Source: Elmis aenea (taxonomy: Eukaryota > Arthropoda > Insecta > Coleoptera > Elmidae). Taken from it: 64,000 nt of DNA. The position numbers and the translations under genes were made by a program. The DNA lies in assembly GCA_947652605.1 (NCBI GenBank), contig OX393578.1, positions 53,513,415-53,577,414 of the forward strand, written 5' to 3'. Every line of letters starts with the position of its first letter. Position 1 is the stretch's first letter. Shown one piece after another: positions 22,781 to 33,945 of the stretch. The notes below the pieces were generated by a model. It worked only from the letters and a program-made list of their open reading frames with translations. It made no database searches and was not told the origin of the DNA.

Positions 22781-23345
22781 TGATCGGTATTCAAGGCATC
22801 CGTGTTTGCGAGAATTATGTTCTTTCACGAATAATGCCCGCGACTGTCGCACATCTGAATGCCCCTAATCGGCCTGCCCGGATTTATTCGGCCATAAAAC
22901 AGATTCTTTTGGCCGTGTACGGGGACTTCATTAAGGCCGTGAAAGATGCATAGTCCACATTATTGCCAACATTTATATCCATTTCCACCAGCTTTGCTTC
23001 CATAAATTCGTCCCTCAGCTTTAATATCACGTGGTACCGATATTATTTTTTCATATAAAACTTTTTCTTCAGTTACGAAGTAGTCGCGCGAGTAAAGTTT
23101 TGAATTATAAGCTGGGGTCAGTGAGGATGCTTCAGTTGGTGTAACTGTCAGTTCGTTTTAATCGCTTTTGCGAAAGGATTAGTATCCAGGACACACTTTA
23201 ATTATTGTTGCTAATGGTCAGTACCTATGCGCGATTAATTCTGCAGGAATTATCTAAATTCGGAGTGTGTGTGTTTGGCACTGATAAATTTTTCACTTTG
23301 TACTGCTTATCACCTTTGCTTTGCTTTCAACGGCGGATTAGGGGA
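22780..23345. promoter_or_regulatory. candidate conserved non-coding / enhancer block
   Basis: This block is clearly richer in G+C and CpG than its AT-rich surroundings, lacks stable ORFs and repeats, and holds clustered sites of homeodomain type (TTTATTCGGCCATAAA, CATTAAGGCC, ATTAAT). Such islands within insect introns and intergenic DNA are often conserved cis-regulatory modules. This is inference from composition only. Confidence 0.35.
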
Positions 23346-23817
23346 TTTGGGGCTGCAACAGGATAGGGTAATCAAAAATACCCTTATTCTACGTTAAATA
23401 ATGCCGTTCGTTTTAAATACGTGTAGCATTATTAATGTTGTAATAAATGTTTACAATGCCCGAGATAAAACACGCGAACACGAAAAGTTTCTGGCACGTA
23501 GACTGCCTCCAAACAATATCGTAAATAAATTAAAATAAAACGGTTATGCGAAAAAGCTAAACATTTCAAACTTAATGATAGCAAAAAGTTGCACCATACG
23601 CAATCAACAACGAACAAGATTTTTAATAATAAGCACAGATTTGTTTAAATTAGCTATGTAGGTGATTTTATTCAAAACGAAAAGTACCTATGAAAGCAAA
23701 TTAATTTTATTATTTATATTTCTAGGATGAATTGCTCCCTGAAGAGTATATACAACATTCTGGACATCTTCCCTTTGTAAGTAGATAATATATGTTTACA
23801 TTTATCGCTTCTTGAAG
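23346..23817. other. unassigned non-coding sequence
   Basis: No gene, repeat end or structured element recognised. The short minus ORF at 23432-23617 has no recognisable homology. Confidence 0.4.
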
Positions 23818-23825
23818 ATCTAAGC

Positions 23826-24096
23826 CAGTGGTTTCCAACCTATGGGGCGCGCACCCCTAGGGGGCGCGAGACTGTTGCAAGGGGGGCGCACAGCTGTTAC
23901 CATAATATCATTTTTGAATATAAACAAACAAAAAGAACTTTATTTACACAGAATATGGTATATTTGATTTATAGCCCTTTAAATAATTATTATCTGGACA
24001 GTATTTAAGAAATTAGATTGTTACGAGAAATGAGAGGGCGCAAAAATTTTTTTATGAAAAAGGGGGGCGGAGGTACAAAAAGGTTGGAAACCACTG
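23826..24096 (+). mobile_element. hAT MITE, left copy of the composite
   Basis: 271 bases from CAGTGGTTTCCAACCTATGG to its inverse TTGGAAACCACTG. Very similar to the copy at 24645 and to the inverted copy at 4000. GGGGCGCGC tracts near the left end and GGGGGGCGG near the right. No ORF of its own. Confidence 0.9.
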
Positions 24097-24636
24097 AGCT
24101 AATGTATCTCAAGATGTGGTCAAAATTTCAAAAAAAATAAAACACGTTTTAGCGTTTCTTCCATAAGTATGTGCATATTTGTATATATACCTACTCATGA
24201 AATTACTCTCTTCCTACGATCTTAGATAAAATCAAAACGGCGCGTTAAAACATTTTGAAATTGATAGGGCAAGTTAAGCTAATGTATCGCAATATGTGGT
24301 CAAAATTTCAAAACAATAAAACACGTTTGAGCGTTTCTTGCATAAGTACCTATAAGCAGATTTGTATATATACCTACTCATGAAATTACTCCCTTCCTAC
24401 GATCTTAGATAAAATGAAAATGGCGCGTTAAAACATTTTGAAATTGATAGGGCATGTTAAGCTAATGTATCTCAAGATATGATCAAAATTTCAAAAAAAT
24501 AAAACACGTTTTAGCGTTTCTTGCATAAGTATGTGCAGATTTGTATATACCTGCTCATGAAATTACTCCCTTCCTACGATCTTAGATAAAATCAAAACGG
24601 CGCGTTAAAACATTTTGAAATTGATAGGGCATGTTA
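24097..24636 (+). repeat. tandem repeat, three units of about 180 bp
   Basis: Unit starts (AGCTAATGTATC...) are at 24097, 24277 and 24460, and a fourth AGCTAATG marks the end at 24637, giving periods of 180, 183 and 177. Each unit carries AAAACACGTTT, a TTTGTATATA tract, CTTCCTACGATCTTAGATAA and GGCGCGTTAAAACATTTTG. No ORF. The unit's first 8 bases double as the inner flanks of both bracketing MITEs. Confidence 0.92.
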
Positions 24637-24644
24637 AGCTAATG

Positions 24645-24918
24645 CAGTGGTTTCCAACCTATGGGGCGCGCACCCCTAGGGGGCGCGAGACTGTTGCAAG
24701 GAGGGCGCACAGCTGTTACCATAATATCATTTTTGAATATAAACAAACAAAAAGAACTTTACTTACACAGAATATGGTGTATTTGTTTTGTAGCCCATTA
24801 AATAATTATTATATCTGGACGGTATTTAAGAAATTAGATTGTTACGAGAAATGAGGGGGGCGCAAAAATTTTTTTATGAAAAAGGGGGGCGGAGGTACAA
24901 AAAGGTTGGAAACCACTG
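24645..24918 (+). mobile_element. hAT MITE, right copy of the composite
   Basis: 274 bases, same orientation as the copy at 23826, ending TTGGAAACCACTG at 24918. Differences from the left copy are few (for example a 3-base ATC insertion in the interior), so the two share recent ancestry. Confidence 0.9.
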
Positions 24919-24926
24919 ATCTAAGC

Positions 24927-26769
24927 AGTCTAGGAATTTCGTCAGTGGATTATTTTTTTCAAGAAGAGAGTAGTTTTTAAATATTAAGTTATTTATTTTA
25001 AAATATTTGCGTACTTTATGACATCCCGGGAAATCCCGGAAAGTAGTCCGATTTTTTTCCGAACACCGGGATAAGCAAAAAATTAAATATGAGGAACCCT
25101 ACTGACTAGTTAAAGTTTTAAAATAAAACCTATACTTCAAATAAGTTTATGTAAAAAAAATTAATTGGAACACCCTGTATATTTTTACATTTTTTTTATC
25201 GGAAACATGATTGCCTTCTGTTATAGATTATTTATGTATAAGATTAATAATAATTTGTCGAGTTATTGCAGTTTTCACAATATGGAATACGATTTTTAAT
25301 ACAAAAATTTCGTTCAAGAATTTAGCATGGAAAATATGAACCGTTTACATTGTACTATTTGTTGGTACGAAAACTCCAATATATTTTGGTTACTTTTTAG
25401 TAACTTTTATCATATTTTGTTGGCACCTTGCGTAACCATGTCAAATGTTCAATTTGAACACAGAACAGAAAGCGAATCATTTTCAAATTTAACGTATATT
25501 TAACACTTGTTCCATTCTACATATTTATTCCTACAAAATAAATTGTGAGGGATTAACTGTAATAAGTAGTATTTAACATCGTTTGATTGTTTCATTTAAC
25601 CTAACCCACAAATGACATGCGGTCAGATACATGTACAGTAGAATACGCATGCGCCCATACAAAAATTGGACGCATTTAGAGCACGTAGTAATTTCGTAGG
25701 AATTTTTTGTTCAAGATTTTTAATTTTTCTGATTGACACCGTACTAGAAAATCGTATACGATTTTCTTAAACGAAAAAATAGTATAGTATAAAACAGACT
25801 TTAAACACAGCATTCAATAGAATTAACCTAGTAGGCTTTGGAAATTTGTTTCAAATGTCAAATACATTCCATTTTCACTTTTAAGCTGTAATTATATTAA
25901 CTAATTGCTCTTGTAAAATAATGGTTTTTATTTGTTGTTTTATAGTTGAAATGTCCTATCATTGCTGTATGTGAAATTAATTTAACTACTGCTTCTCTTG
26001 AATAAATATAGCGTACCTATGTCTTAAATAAATCTGTTAAAACATACCAAGAACGTTACACTAAAATTATACTAGACGCTAAAAGTCATGTTAAATATAT
26101 TGTAGTAAAATAAGATCATAAATATTTCAAACTCTCATTCCAAGACCGATATTCTTCACTTAATATAATGACGCTTGCACAATTTTGAATTATTGTGCAT
26201 GCTTGGACAAATTTAAACAGCTTTCAAGGATCGTTCTACTGGAATAAAGAAACTGACTCAGCAAAAAATGACTTTATAACTCGCGATTCGTAGTTTCCTC
26301 TTTTAAATAATTCGATAATCCACGATGCCGCGTTGATAACGAATTACTATTGGCAGACCATTTGTTGGTTCGTCAAAAATTTGTACGTAAAACGCATCGA
26401 GCTAGCTCGAGATAAATTTAAAGTATTATATTTAAAAGCATTGACGTGTGTGGAAATTTTCTAGATCGGACGTTAATTTTATGTAATGCATCTAAAAGAT
26501 AACGGATATATTTGCAGTGGTTTCATATCTAAAATAGACTATAATTAATTAGCATGACCTTTCTCAATAACGTTTTATGTATTACACAACATTAAAACTG
26601 AGATTGTAAGCAGAATCAAAGATTATCAAGTCGTTCGATTTTTTAGTAAAGCAAATTGAGACTGTAAAAATAACCAATGCACGGTTTAAAAACACTTCTT
26701 AGTTTGCGCAGCATTTCTGTTCCGTATGGTACTTAGTTCAAAATTCTTATTACATTGGGTTATACTGTA
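24927..26769. other. AT-rich stretch with one lone TA-type terminus
   Basis: No gene. A right-hand terminus (ACACCCTG followed by TA, near 25170-25176) of the TA-flanked foldback type is present without a left partner. The word TCCCGGGAAATCCCGG at about 25025 is a short near-palindrome. The remainder has no structure I can support. Confidence 0.4.
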
Positions 26770-27031
26770 CAGGGTGGTCTAATTTCGATGCCCATAGAGG
26801 GAGGGTATGTCCGTTATTATCAGAGATAGAAAAAAAAACTAAGTACGTAGTCTCCATTTCTTTTTTCGAGAGATATGCATTGCCGTAAACAGATCAAAAC
26901 AAATCAAAATTTCTCAAAACTTTATTCCATAATTGTTAATCACAGTGTTTTAAAATGTTGTATCTTATTAAGTTTATGTTTCTTAAAAACTGAAGTTTCT
27001 CTCAGCCAAAGGTTGGTTGTCTCGACCACAC
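26770..27031. mobile_element. solitary left terminus of a TA-type element
   Basis: TA at 26768-26769 is followed by CAGGGTGGTCTAATTTCG, the same kind of start as the foldbacks at 35597 and 44396. No inverted right end was found downstream before the next element, so it is truncated. Confidence 0.4.
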
Positions 27032-27330
27032 AGGTTCGGAAGCCTGTCAAAAAATTGGGAAATTTTTCTCATAGATTTTCGTTAGATGGCGATAAGTCTA
27101 AGAAGCTGTGCAAAATTTAAATTAAATCAATCAGATGATGTATATAAAAATGTTTTAACTGAATTTTTAAGTCAGTTTTGTTCAAAATTATTCCCACCTA
27201 GTGCCTAGTGGGCTAATGCAAGTACAGAATCTTAGACTTGTCGACATCTAGCGAAAATTTGTGGCGAATGATTTTTGACTTATGCCATCTAGCGGAAATT
27301 TATGTCAATTTTTTGACAGGCTTCATAACC
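27032..27330. mobile_element. small foldback MITE with ATCTAGCG motifs
   Basis: About 300 bases with inverted ends AGGTTCGGAAGCCTGTCAAA and, inverted, AGGTTATGAAGCCTGTCAAA. Next to the ends the word CATCTAGCGAAAATT recurs (27245-27265 and 27285-27305), with its inverse TTTTCGTTAGATGGCG on the left. No clear TSD and no coding capacity. Tentative. Confidence 0.55.
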
Positions 27331-28054
27331 TATGTAGTAAACCGTGGTCTCGGCGCTTGCATGAGACGTCATTTTGACAGACGTCATTTATGTACGTCAT
27401 TTTAAAAAATGACTATTAGAATGTCTGAAGCAATTACCACTTTTTATACACACACATTCATAAATACACCCTAAAAATGTTTGGCAAAAGTTATCTGCTG
27501 GCCACATTAGTTTTTCAGTTTAGAAAGTATGTATCTACAAAAATAAACGTGAGAGCATTTACATCGAAACGACTTTCCAAAAACTACTTGCAGTTGCATA
27601 AAAAACAAAACTCGAATACATTTAGGTTTTAAGTTAGCTCAAAATACACGCATAAATTACTTTGGCACAGTCCCTACATATAGCCTGAAGGACACCAGAT
27701 GCGTGTGCGACAGTGTCATTGCCAACTATTCACAGCGTGACATGCCGCCAGTTTAGTATTAATGTTAGTTACAATAATTCAAAAAATTTCGTACATTTCT
27801 TCCTGCAAAATATAGTTTTAACACGTATAAATTTGTAGATTAACATAAATTTCACAAACTGTCAACAGTTACACTGAACATAGTTTAGTTTGGTTGATAT
27901 ACTACGCAAAATGTGTTAGGGAACACCAGATTTTTTTCTCTGTATATATCGTTTTGAACGTAAATACAAACATTTATTAAATAACAAAAGTTGGGATTGC
28001 AATTGACATAACACGGAATTTAAACTATACTGTAGGTCCACTTAAAATAAAAAT

Positions 28055-29306
28055 CAGGGTGGATAAAAATCATGATTTTTTCAAAAAAATAAAAAAAAAT
28101 CGATTTATTTAATTTAAATCAGATTTTTTTGATTTAAATCAGATTTTTTTGATTTAAATTAAATGTACCATATTATCGAATTTAGTGACATATTCACATG
28201 CTATTTCTGTTTTGTGCTTATACATATATTTAATAACCAATATATTAAATTCATTGGTGAATTTTTGTCAAAATGAAAAATAAATATAATGATTAAGAAT
28301 TTTGAAAAAATCAGTGCTAAATGGTGATGTTTAATTAATTTTATACAGGGTGTCATTAGTGCGGGATCGGTCGATTGTTGCTAAACGGCTTGAGATATGA
28401 AGTTGATTCAAATGCTATTTTATACAATTTTTTTTTAAACACACAATAAAAATATTTTCAAATATACGGGGTGAGTCACCTTTCTGGAACTAATAGCAAC
28501 TTTTATATTTCAAATACAACACCCAATTTTTTATTTAATATTTTTGACCGCCTTAATTTTAGCTTTGCATCAAAATAAAATACTAGAGGTTTTTATACGG
28601 CGTTGTAAAAAAAAATTATTTTCTAAATTATTCAAGGTTTTAAGTCTTTATTTAAAAAATTCTCCTGAAGTTATTTTGAAGTACAGAGTTGTAATTTGGT
28701 ATGGACATGCAGAAAAAATTTCTCTGTTCCCGCGATATGAAAAAATTTGAATCACACATACAGAGGTGTTTATAAATAGGTCGCAACTTCCATGATTTTC
28801 AGAAGCTCGTAACTCGATTTTTTCAAATGCAAACCCCTGTATTTCTTTATGTCATCGAATTCGTCTTTAAAAGAGCTTCATATTTTGTTTAGTATGTCCT
28901 ATACCCAAAACTCATACTTTTCGAGATATTCGACATTTTTCTTCAAATCGTTATTGAAGCAATAGAGTGCCGTGGAAATTGAAAACACTGACTGTTCACT
29001 TCGCTAACGTCAAAAACTTGCATTTATTTTTTGAATTATTACATTTCCGCAATGAATATTACTTTGCAAGAACAAATTGATATGGTTTATTGTGAACATT
29101 TCGTGTATTTAATTACTAATATGTAGTAATACAATTTTGTTTTATTATAAATATTATATCGTACTCCTATAATCTGTGATTTAAATTGATAATTTTTTTT
29201 AAAAAATCACTTGATTTAAATCAATGATTTAAAAAAAAAATCACTTGATTTAAATTATGATTTAAATCGTGATTTAAATCAATTGATTTAAATCTGCTCA
29301 ACCCTG
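28055..29306 (+). mobile_element. hAT deletion derivative related to 19474-22098
   Basis: Ends CAGGGTGGATAAAAATCATG and ...CTGCTCAACCCTG, flanked by an exact 8-bp TSD, ATAAAAAT, at 28047-28054 and 29307-29314. The first roughly 290 and last roughly 200 bases match the termini of the full-length hAT, including the TTGATTTAAATCA repeats. The middle (about 28344-29100) is unrelated to the hAT and carries a mariner-type start. Non-autonomous; probably moved by the transposase of the 19-kb relative. Confidence 0.9.
28346..29099 (+). mobile_element. mariner-like 5' fragment captured within the hAT derivative
   Basis: TA at 28344-28345 is followed by CAGGGTGTCATTAGTGCGGG, a TA-type terminus. About 700 bases further an ATG at 29052 opens MNITLQEQIDMVYCEHF and soon stops. 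A start of M-x-x-T-x-x-E-Q-x-D-M-V is typical of the N-terminal HTH of one group of mariner-like transposases. The frame then runs into hAT sequence, so the fragment lost its 3' part together with the hAT transposase gene. A second terminus-like word (TACGGGGTGAGTCACC, about 28463) suggests further nesting. Confidence 0.5.
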
Positions 29307-29584
29307 ATAAAAATAGTGTTATTTTGTCTTAAAGAAAAACAAGACATTTTTTGCCTTAGATTGTGTGGCTAATTTTGATATTTTTGAAATAGATATCTTA
29401 ATTAATATTAAGGTAATTTCAATAATTTTTATGGAAAATTAAGCTCTGGATTTAGTAAAACTGTTAAAATAGTTGTACTGAATATGCTGTGGTTAAGTAT
29501 CAAAGTGTCTAATAACTATCACTTGTACATGAAAAACTTAGATATATTGTGTTGTTAATTAACAAACAAATGTCTTTAAATAAG

Positions 29585-29745
29585 TGGTGAATGGGAGCCG
29601 TTCACAGAACATACCCAAGCAGAATGGCAATATCCTAGTAATAAAACGAATCCGTAAGAGACTGCCATCTGGATAAGGGGCTTTGAACTTTTGAGTAAAG
29701 AAACGAACCGAAACCACCTGACTCTAGCGCCCAATTTATAATTCT
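29585..29745 (-). repeat. dispersed repeat, copy 1
   Basis: About 150 bases (CACAGAACATACCCAAGCAG ... TAGCGCCCAATTTATAATT) matched in inverse orientation at 51345-51484 with roughly 85-90% identity by eye. No ends or TSD recognised; it could be a SINE or a piece of a larger element. Confidence 0.65.
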
Positions 29746-30321
29746 TTTTTAAATTCCGGTTTTTCTGTAGTTGACTTTTATTTTAATAAGATGTTTCATT
29801 GCAGTTTGGAAAAAGAGTCAACTATAGTCTTTTTCAGTGCAGACAGGGAACTAAAGGATATGAAGTATGCTCACAAATGTATTTTACATTTCTCTATGTA
29901 CCCAAAATTATACAGGGTGTAGACTCGGATCACGCAACATAGCAATTTCAATGGTAAAATTTTAAAAGTCGTATTCTGGCTCCCCTAATTATTTTAGAAA
30001 AAAAGTGCAAATACGTTTTTTGTAGAGAAAAAAATTCTGTATCCATAAATGTAATCAATATTACTTTATCGTTTTCCAATAACTGAAAATTAAGCAATTA
30101 CAAAACGCGTTTTGACAAAAATCTGTAGTGCCTTGGAATTATGCTATGACAACTGCCCAGCCTAATGTCACTTATACTGTCACTTTGACGCGAAATTAAT
30201 TCTTAAAACCTTTATATTTTATCAAACATTTATTTTACACAGTTAGTTACATATGTGTTCATTCCAAGATACAATAAAAATGATTATTATGAATAAACTT
30301 CACGTCAAAGTGACAATATAA

Positions 30322-31079
30322 CGTCCCCAACAGACGCTCAGGATTTCACTCCGGTCTGCCTGCGCAAACCTGATTTGCGCAGGCAGACCGGAGTGTGTGT
30401 GGACACAAAAGGCCGGCTGTGCAGGCCTCTTGCCTGGCCTGAGCGATATCAGACCTGCTTGATATTTGGCCTGCGCATATCGTACAAGTCTGATCTGCGT
30501 GGGCAGTTCAGTCCATTTGCTCAGTTCAGTTATCATAGTTATCAATTTTTCGATATTTTTTTTCAGTAAAGAGAACACAGTGACATTCAGTTATTTTGTT
30601 CGACCAGTAGCTAGAAATCGCAGGGTTGCTGTTAATCGTTCGTGACATGAAATTGACTTCCTCATGCATGTATCTTGTTTTTTTATTACCGAAGATATCA
30701 TCTTCAGTAGCTGCAGATACGTTTCCTCGTCCATTCTGAGATAGTTAAACCAATCCTGTTTTTCAAGTTTCAACTCAGCAAGTAAATTAATATGAGAATA
30801 CATATTTCTCTTAAGTAGCCAGTCTTTTGACCATTTACTTCTCTCTCTTTTCTTTTTTTCATCATTCTTTTTTTTTAATTGCACAAGGAAGCAGAAGTGC
30901 ATAAAGTGGTCGGGGAACCATTTTTTTGAACTGGTTTCCAAACTAATCAAACTTTAACTGAATAAATGTCATCACGATGGACTGAGTGTGTGTGGAGGCC
31001 AGAAAGGCACAGGCCGGTTTGCGCAAATCGGCCTGTACAGCCTGGCCTGAGTAAAAATCCTGAGCGTCTGTGGGGGCCT
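30322..31079 (-). mobile_element. PIF/Harbinger-like element nested in the foldback
   Basis: Inverted ends CGTCCCCAACAGACGCTCAG and AGGCCCCCACAGACGCTCAG, flanked by the 3-bp TSD TAA (30319-30321, 31080-31082), as expected for PIF/Harbinger. The subterminal DNA is GC-rich with repeated CTGCGCA/TGCGCAGG and GGCCTG words. It keeps the transposase N terminus on the minus strand and lacks the catalytic region, so it is non-autonomous. Confidence 0.88.
30591..30950 (-). pseudogene. PIF/Harbinger transposase, N-terminal fragment
   Basis: About 100 informative codons: KSKWSKDWLLKRN-like sequence (seen as RSKWSKDWLLKRNMYSHINL), then LAELKLEKQDWFNYLRMDEE, then TYLQLLKMISSVIKKQDTCM, then RKSISCHERLTATLRFLATG. 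This string of motifs is the well-known N-terminal region of PIF/Harbinger nuclease-transposases, just before the DDE domain. It ends in a stop after LATGRTK, where the intact protein would continue with the catalytic core. The first roughly 30 codons (upstream ATG at 30948-30950) may not be the native start. Confidence 0.85.
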
Positions 31080-31352
31080 TAAGTGACATTAGGCTGGGCA
31101 AATTGTCATAGCATAATTCCAAGGAACTACAGATTTTTGTCAAAACCTCAAAACGCGTTTTGTAATTGCTTAATTTTTGGTTATTGGAAAACGAAACAGT
31201 AATATTGATTACATTTATGGATACAGAATTTTTTTCTCTACAAAAAACGTATTTGCACTTTTTTTCTAAAATAATTAGGGGAGCAAGAATACGACTTTTA
31301 AAATTTTACAATTGAAATTGCTATGTTGCGTGATCCGAGTCTACACCCTGTA

Positions 31353-32480
31353 TATGATGTGTGTAAGAACAGAACTCGATAAGTTGTAATTTTCTAAGGA
31401 CTTACTAAAGTTTACGTTGAAGTATGTTTATATTTGTTAAGATGTGATGAACTAAAGTTGATCGAAAGAAACACCAGCATACAAAATATGGTGTGAACAA
31501 GGTCTACAATTTTTTTTTTTTTGCATGATATCCACTAACGTAAAGGACTGCTTTAGATAATAGGCGCAAAACATCGAAGACTAAGGTAAAAGCAGGTACA
31601 GTCCAAAAATTACATGGATTTGTACAAAGTACTTTCATGTTTTTAAGGATGTACTTTTTGAGAGTTCCAAAATTTTTAGACTTATCGACCTTAGTTATAA
31701 CCTGCTAATTGTACTGCTACAACGTTATTAACGTACAATGTTTTGAAATAAAGATCAAATATAGATGAAGGTCAATTTATTTTTCCAACACCATGCCATG
31801 TTCTCCAAAACAGTTATTTATTGAGTCTCAATTAAATACTCTAGCAGTTAAAAACCATGTAAAATAAATTATATAGTTTACTAATACTGAAGGTTTTGCC
31901 TTTCCACCCAACTTACATAGTTTAAACAGCTTGCTGTTAAAAACTTGTATGGCTTTACACAAGATTTATGTGTAACACGTCTTTAATAAAAGACATTTTT
32001 AAATCTTTATTGGGTTGTAGAGCATCTAAAATACCATTAACACTATCAAAGAATTCATCCACGAAAACACAGATCTCTGATACATGTATGTAATTCTTCA
32101 GGCTTACTCTGCTTCTTACCATATAGGTTTTGTAATTTACCTTAGCTCATAACATTTAAAGTGGCACCAACACTTGTATTAAAATAATTTTTTTCACAGT
32201 TTTTGCTAAGAAATTAAAAAAAAAAACTTAGGGGCAGAAAGTTTACAGTCAACAATAAGCTAACGATAGCTGTTAATGCCCATTTTGCGGAGCTTCGAAA
32301 GAATTTCTTTTAGAAGGAATCGGCATATCGAGAAACGTTCGATTAAGTGTATAACTGTTGAAGATAGTTTTGTAAAAAATGTTTCATGGCTAAGTAAATT
32401 ACATAGAAATACTACTATAACATTTATAACTAAACTCCTGTGCACTAGGAAAATTCGCGTAGCGTAGTAAATATTATTTC
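31353..32480. other. non-coding stretch, nothing assigned
   Basis: AT-rich sequence with no recognised ORF or repeat ends. Short ORFs on opposite strands at 32260-32467 are mirror frames without known relatives. Confidence 0.45.
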
Positions 32481-32483
32481 TAA

Positions 32484-33198
32484 CAAGGGAAGGTCACGAT
32501 ACGTTGTCGCTAGAATTTGATTACGGCTGTGTTTATTACATCAAGGGCATCAAAACTAAATGTTTTCCAGAGTTATACGTGCCACTGGCCATTATCTTCG
32601 GAAAAATAGGGGAAAAACTGAACAGCTGATTAATAAAAGTAATATTTGCGATCGCGTTGGCCATGAAACCGTCAAAGACAAAATAGAAATTCTTCTATTT
32701 ACCAATGCGCGCATCCTTTCCAAGTAAAATGGTGTAAAGTTTTTGAAAAAATCTTAAACGGTTCCGAAGAAAAACGCGAAAAACGAGGCTTTTGTCAAAA
32801 CGGTTTTCCCTATGTTAAACGCCTATGCAAGTCGCATAGATATAGTAATACAGATATACGGCAACTTCTCAAATCATAGCGCTTATGCGGGGGTTTCGTT
32901 TTTGACGTTTTTATCCGGAACCGTTCAAGATTTTTTCAAAAACTTTGCACTATTTAACTTGCAAAGGATGCGTCTATTGGTAAATTGAAAAATTTTGGTT
33001 TTATCTCCGACGGTTTCATGGCCAACGCGATCGCAAAAATGACCTTTATGTACCAATTTTTCAGTTTTTCCCCTATTTTTCCGAAGGTAATAACCAGTGG
33101 CACGTATAACTTTCCAGAACATTTAGTTTTGATGCCCTTAATGTAATAAACACAGCCGGAATCAAATTCTAGCGACAACGTATAGTGACCTTCCCTTG
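32484..33198. mobile_element. foldback MITE with 3-bp TAA TSD
   Basis: Ends CAAGGGAAGGTCAC and inverse, flanked by TAA at 32481-32483 and 33199-33201. The arms pair over roughly 300 bases (TTGTCGCTAGAATTTGATT, CATCAAGGGCATC/GATGCCCTTAATG, ATTTTTCCGAAG), leaving a short centre near 32800-32880. A TAA TSD suggests PIF/Harbinger-driven movement. ORFs inside are arm mirror images. Confidence 0.75.
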
Positions 33199-33221
33199 TA
33201 AGTAAATTACACACGACTTAA

Positions 33222-33941
33222 CCCTTTGAGTCCCAAAATAAGTTTTATTGATAAAAAGAAAAAAATATTTACTTTATTAACTTAAAATACCATAACATGA
33301 ACAATAAAAAAATCTGTTTGTAATTATTATTTTTTTAAATAGAAAAAAAGTCGGTGGTTTCATTAGATAACCACTGGGACAAAAAAAAATACTTTCCCTT
33401 TTTATGGTGTTTAATAATTTAATAATAAATAAATTTACTTTCAACCCAAAATAATATTTTTCAATAAAAAAAAAGTTATCATTCACTTCATGAACTTAAA
33501 ATAAATTAAAATTAACATATTTTTTTTTACAATAATAGAAAAAAAAAGCGGTGGTTTCATCAAATAACCAATGGCCCACAAGAAACACACTGTAAATATT
33601 TTTTATAACTTCGAATTTAAAAGCAAATCCATAAACAAATTATCACCTGATCATAATTCACTGATAAATTTACTTACCAGCCATTACAATCCACTAATTG
33701 CGTAATATTTAATATTTTCTTGCGATTTACCACTGTTTGACAAGTCGACTTACACGATGCAAAACATTTAAATGAAATTTTGGTATACGGACCTATTTTA
33801 GTAAGAACTTTTGCTTTTTGCCAAGAGATGGTGCTATAAGACATAGAATAGCAATAGTGGTTTTAAAGCTTGGTCACTGGGTATCATATAATAAATTATT
33901 TGAAAGGTGGTTTCTCGGTGAAACCACAAGGAACCAAAGGG
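33222..33941. mobile_element. piggyBac-like MITE (TTAA-flanked)
   Basis: Ends CCCTTTGAGTCCC and, inverted, CCCTTTGGTTCC, flanked by TTAA at 33218-33221 and 33942-33945, the piggyBac signature. The motif GGTGGTTTCAT-nn-AATAACCA-type recurs at 33352-33378 and 33550-33575, and GGTGGTTTCTCGGTGAAACC appears near the right end, so internal duplications are present. Only 23 bases separate it from the preceding MITE. No coding capacity. Confidence 0.8.
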
Positions 33942-33945
33942 TTAA

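Larger units (their letters stand above)
23826..24918 (+). mobile_element. composite unit: two hAT MITEs around a tandem array
   Basis: Two direct copies of the CAGTGGTTTCCAACC MITE enclose a three-unit tandem repeat. The outermost flanks are identical 8-mers, ATCTAAGC at 23818-23825 and 24919-24926. The inner flanks are both AGCTAATG (24097-24104 and 24637-24644). Neither MITE has matching flanks by itself, but the pair as a whole does. This is what transposition of the entire 1,093-base block using its outer ends would leave. Confidence 0.8.
29913..31350. mobile_element. TA-flanked foldback interrupted by a PIF/Harbinger element
   Basis: Outer ends CAGGGTGTAGACTCGGATC and its inverse, flanked by TA (29911-29912, 31351-31352). 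The arms match over about 270 bases (GCGTGATCCGAGTC ... AAACGCGTTTTG ... CAGCCTAATGTCACTTATA). Without the 761 bases added near the centre it would be about 677 bases. The left arm preserves the uninterrupted sequence of the site where the right arm was hit, which fixes the inserted element's borders. Confidence 0.88.

Noticed and set aside
24615..24854. 79-codon plus ORF spanning the right MITE of the composite
   Set aside because: It begins in the tandem array and crosses the MITE boundary; the frame is not kept in the other MITE copies.
30300..30578. 92-codon minus ORF and a 64-codon plus ORF in GC-rich DNA
   Set aside because: They overlap the left terminus and subterminal repeats of the PIF/Harbinger element and run into its host, so they are not genes.
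32260..33214. Small ORFs including ones with similar protein sequences at 32.5 and 33.1 kb
   Set aside because: They arise from the paired arms of the TAA-flanked foldback.
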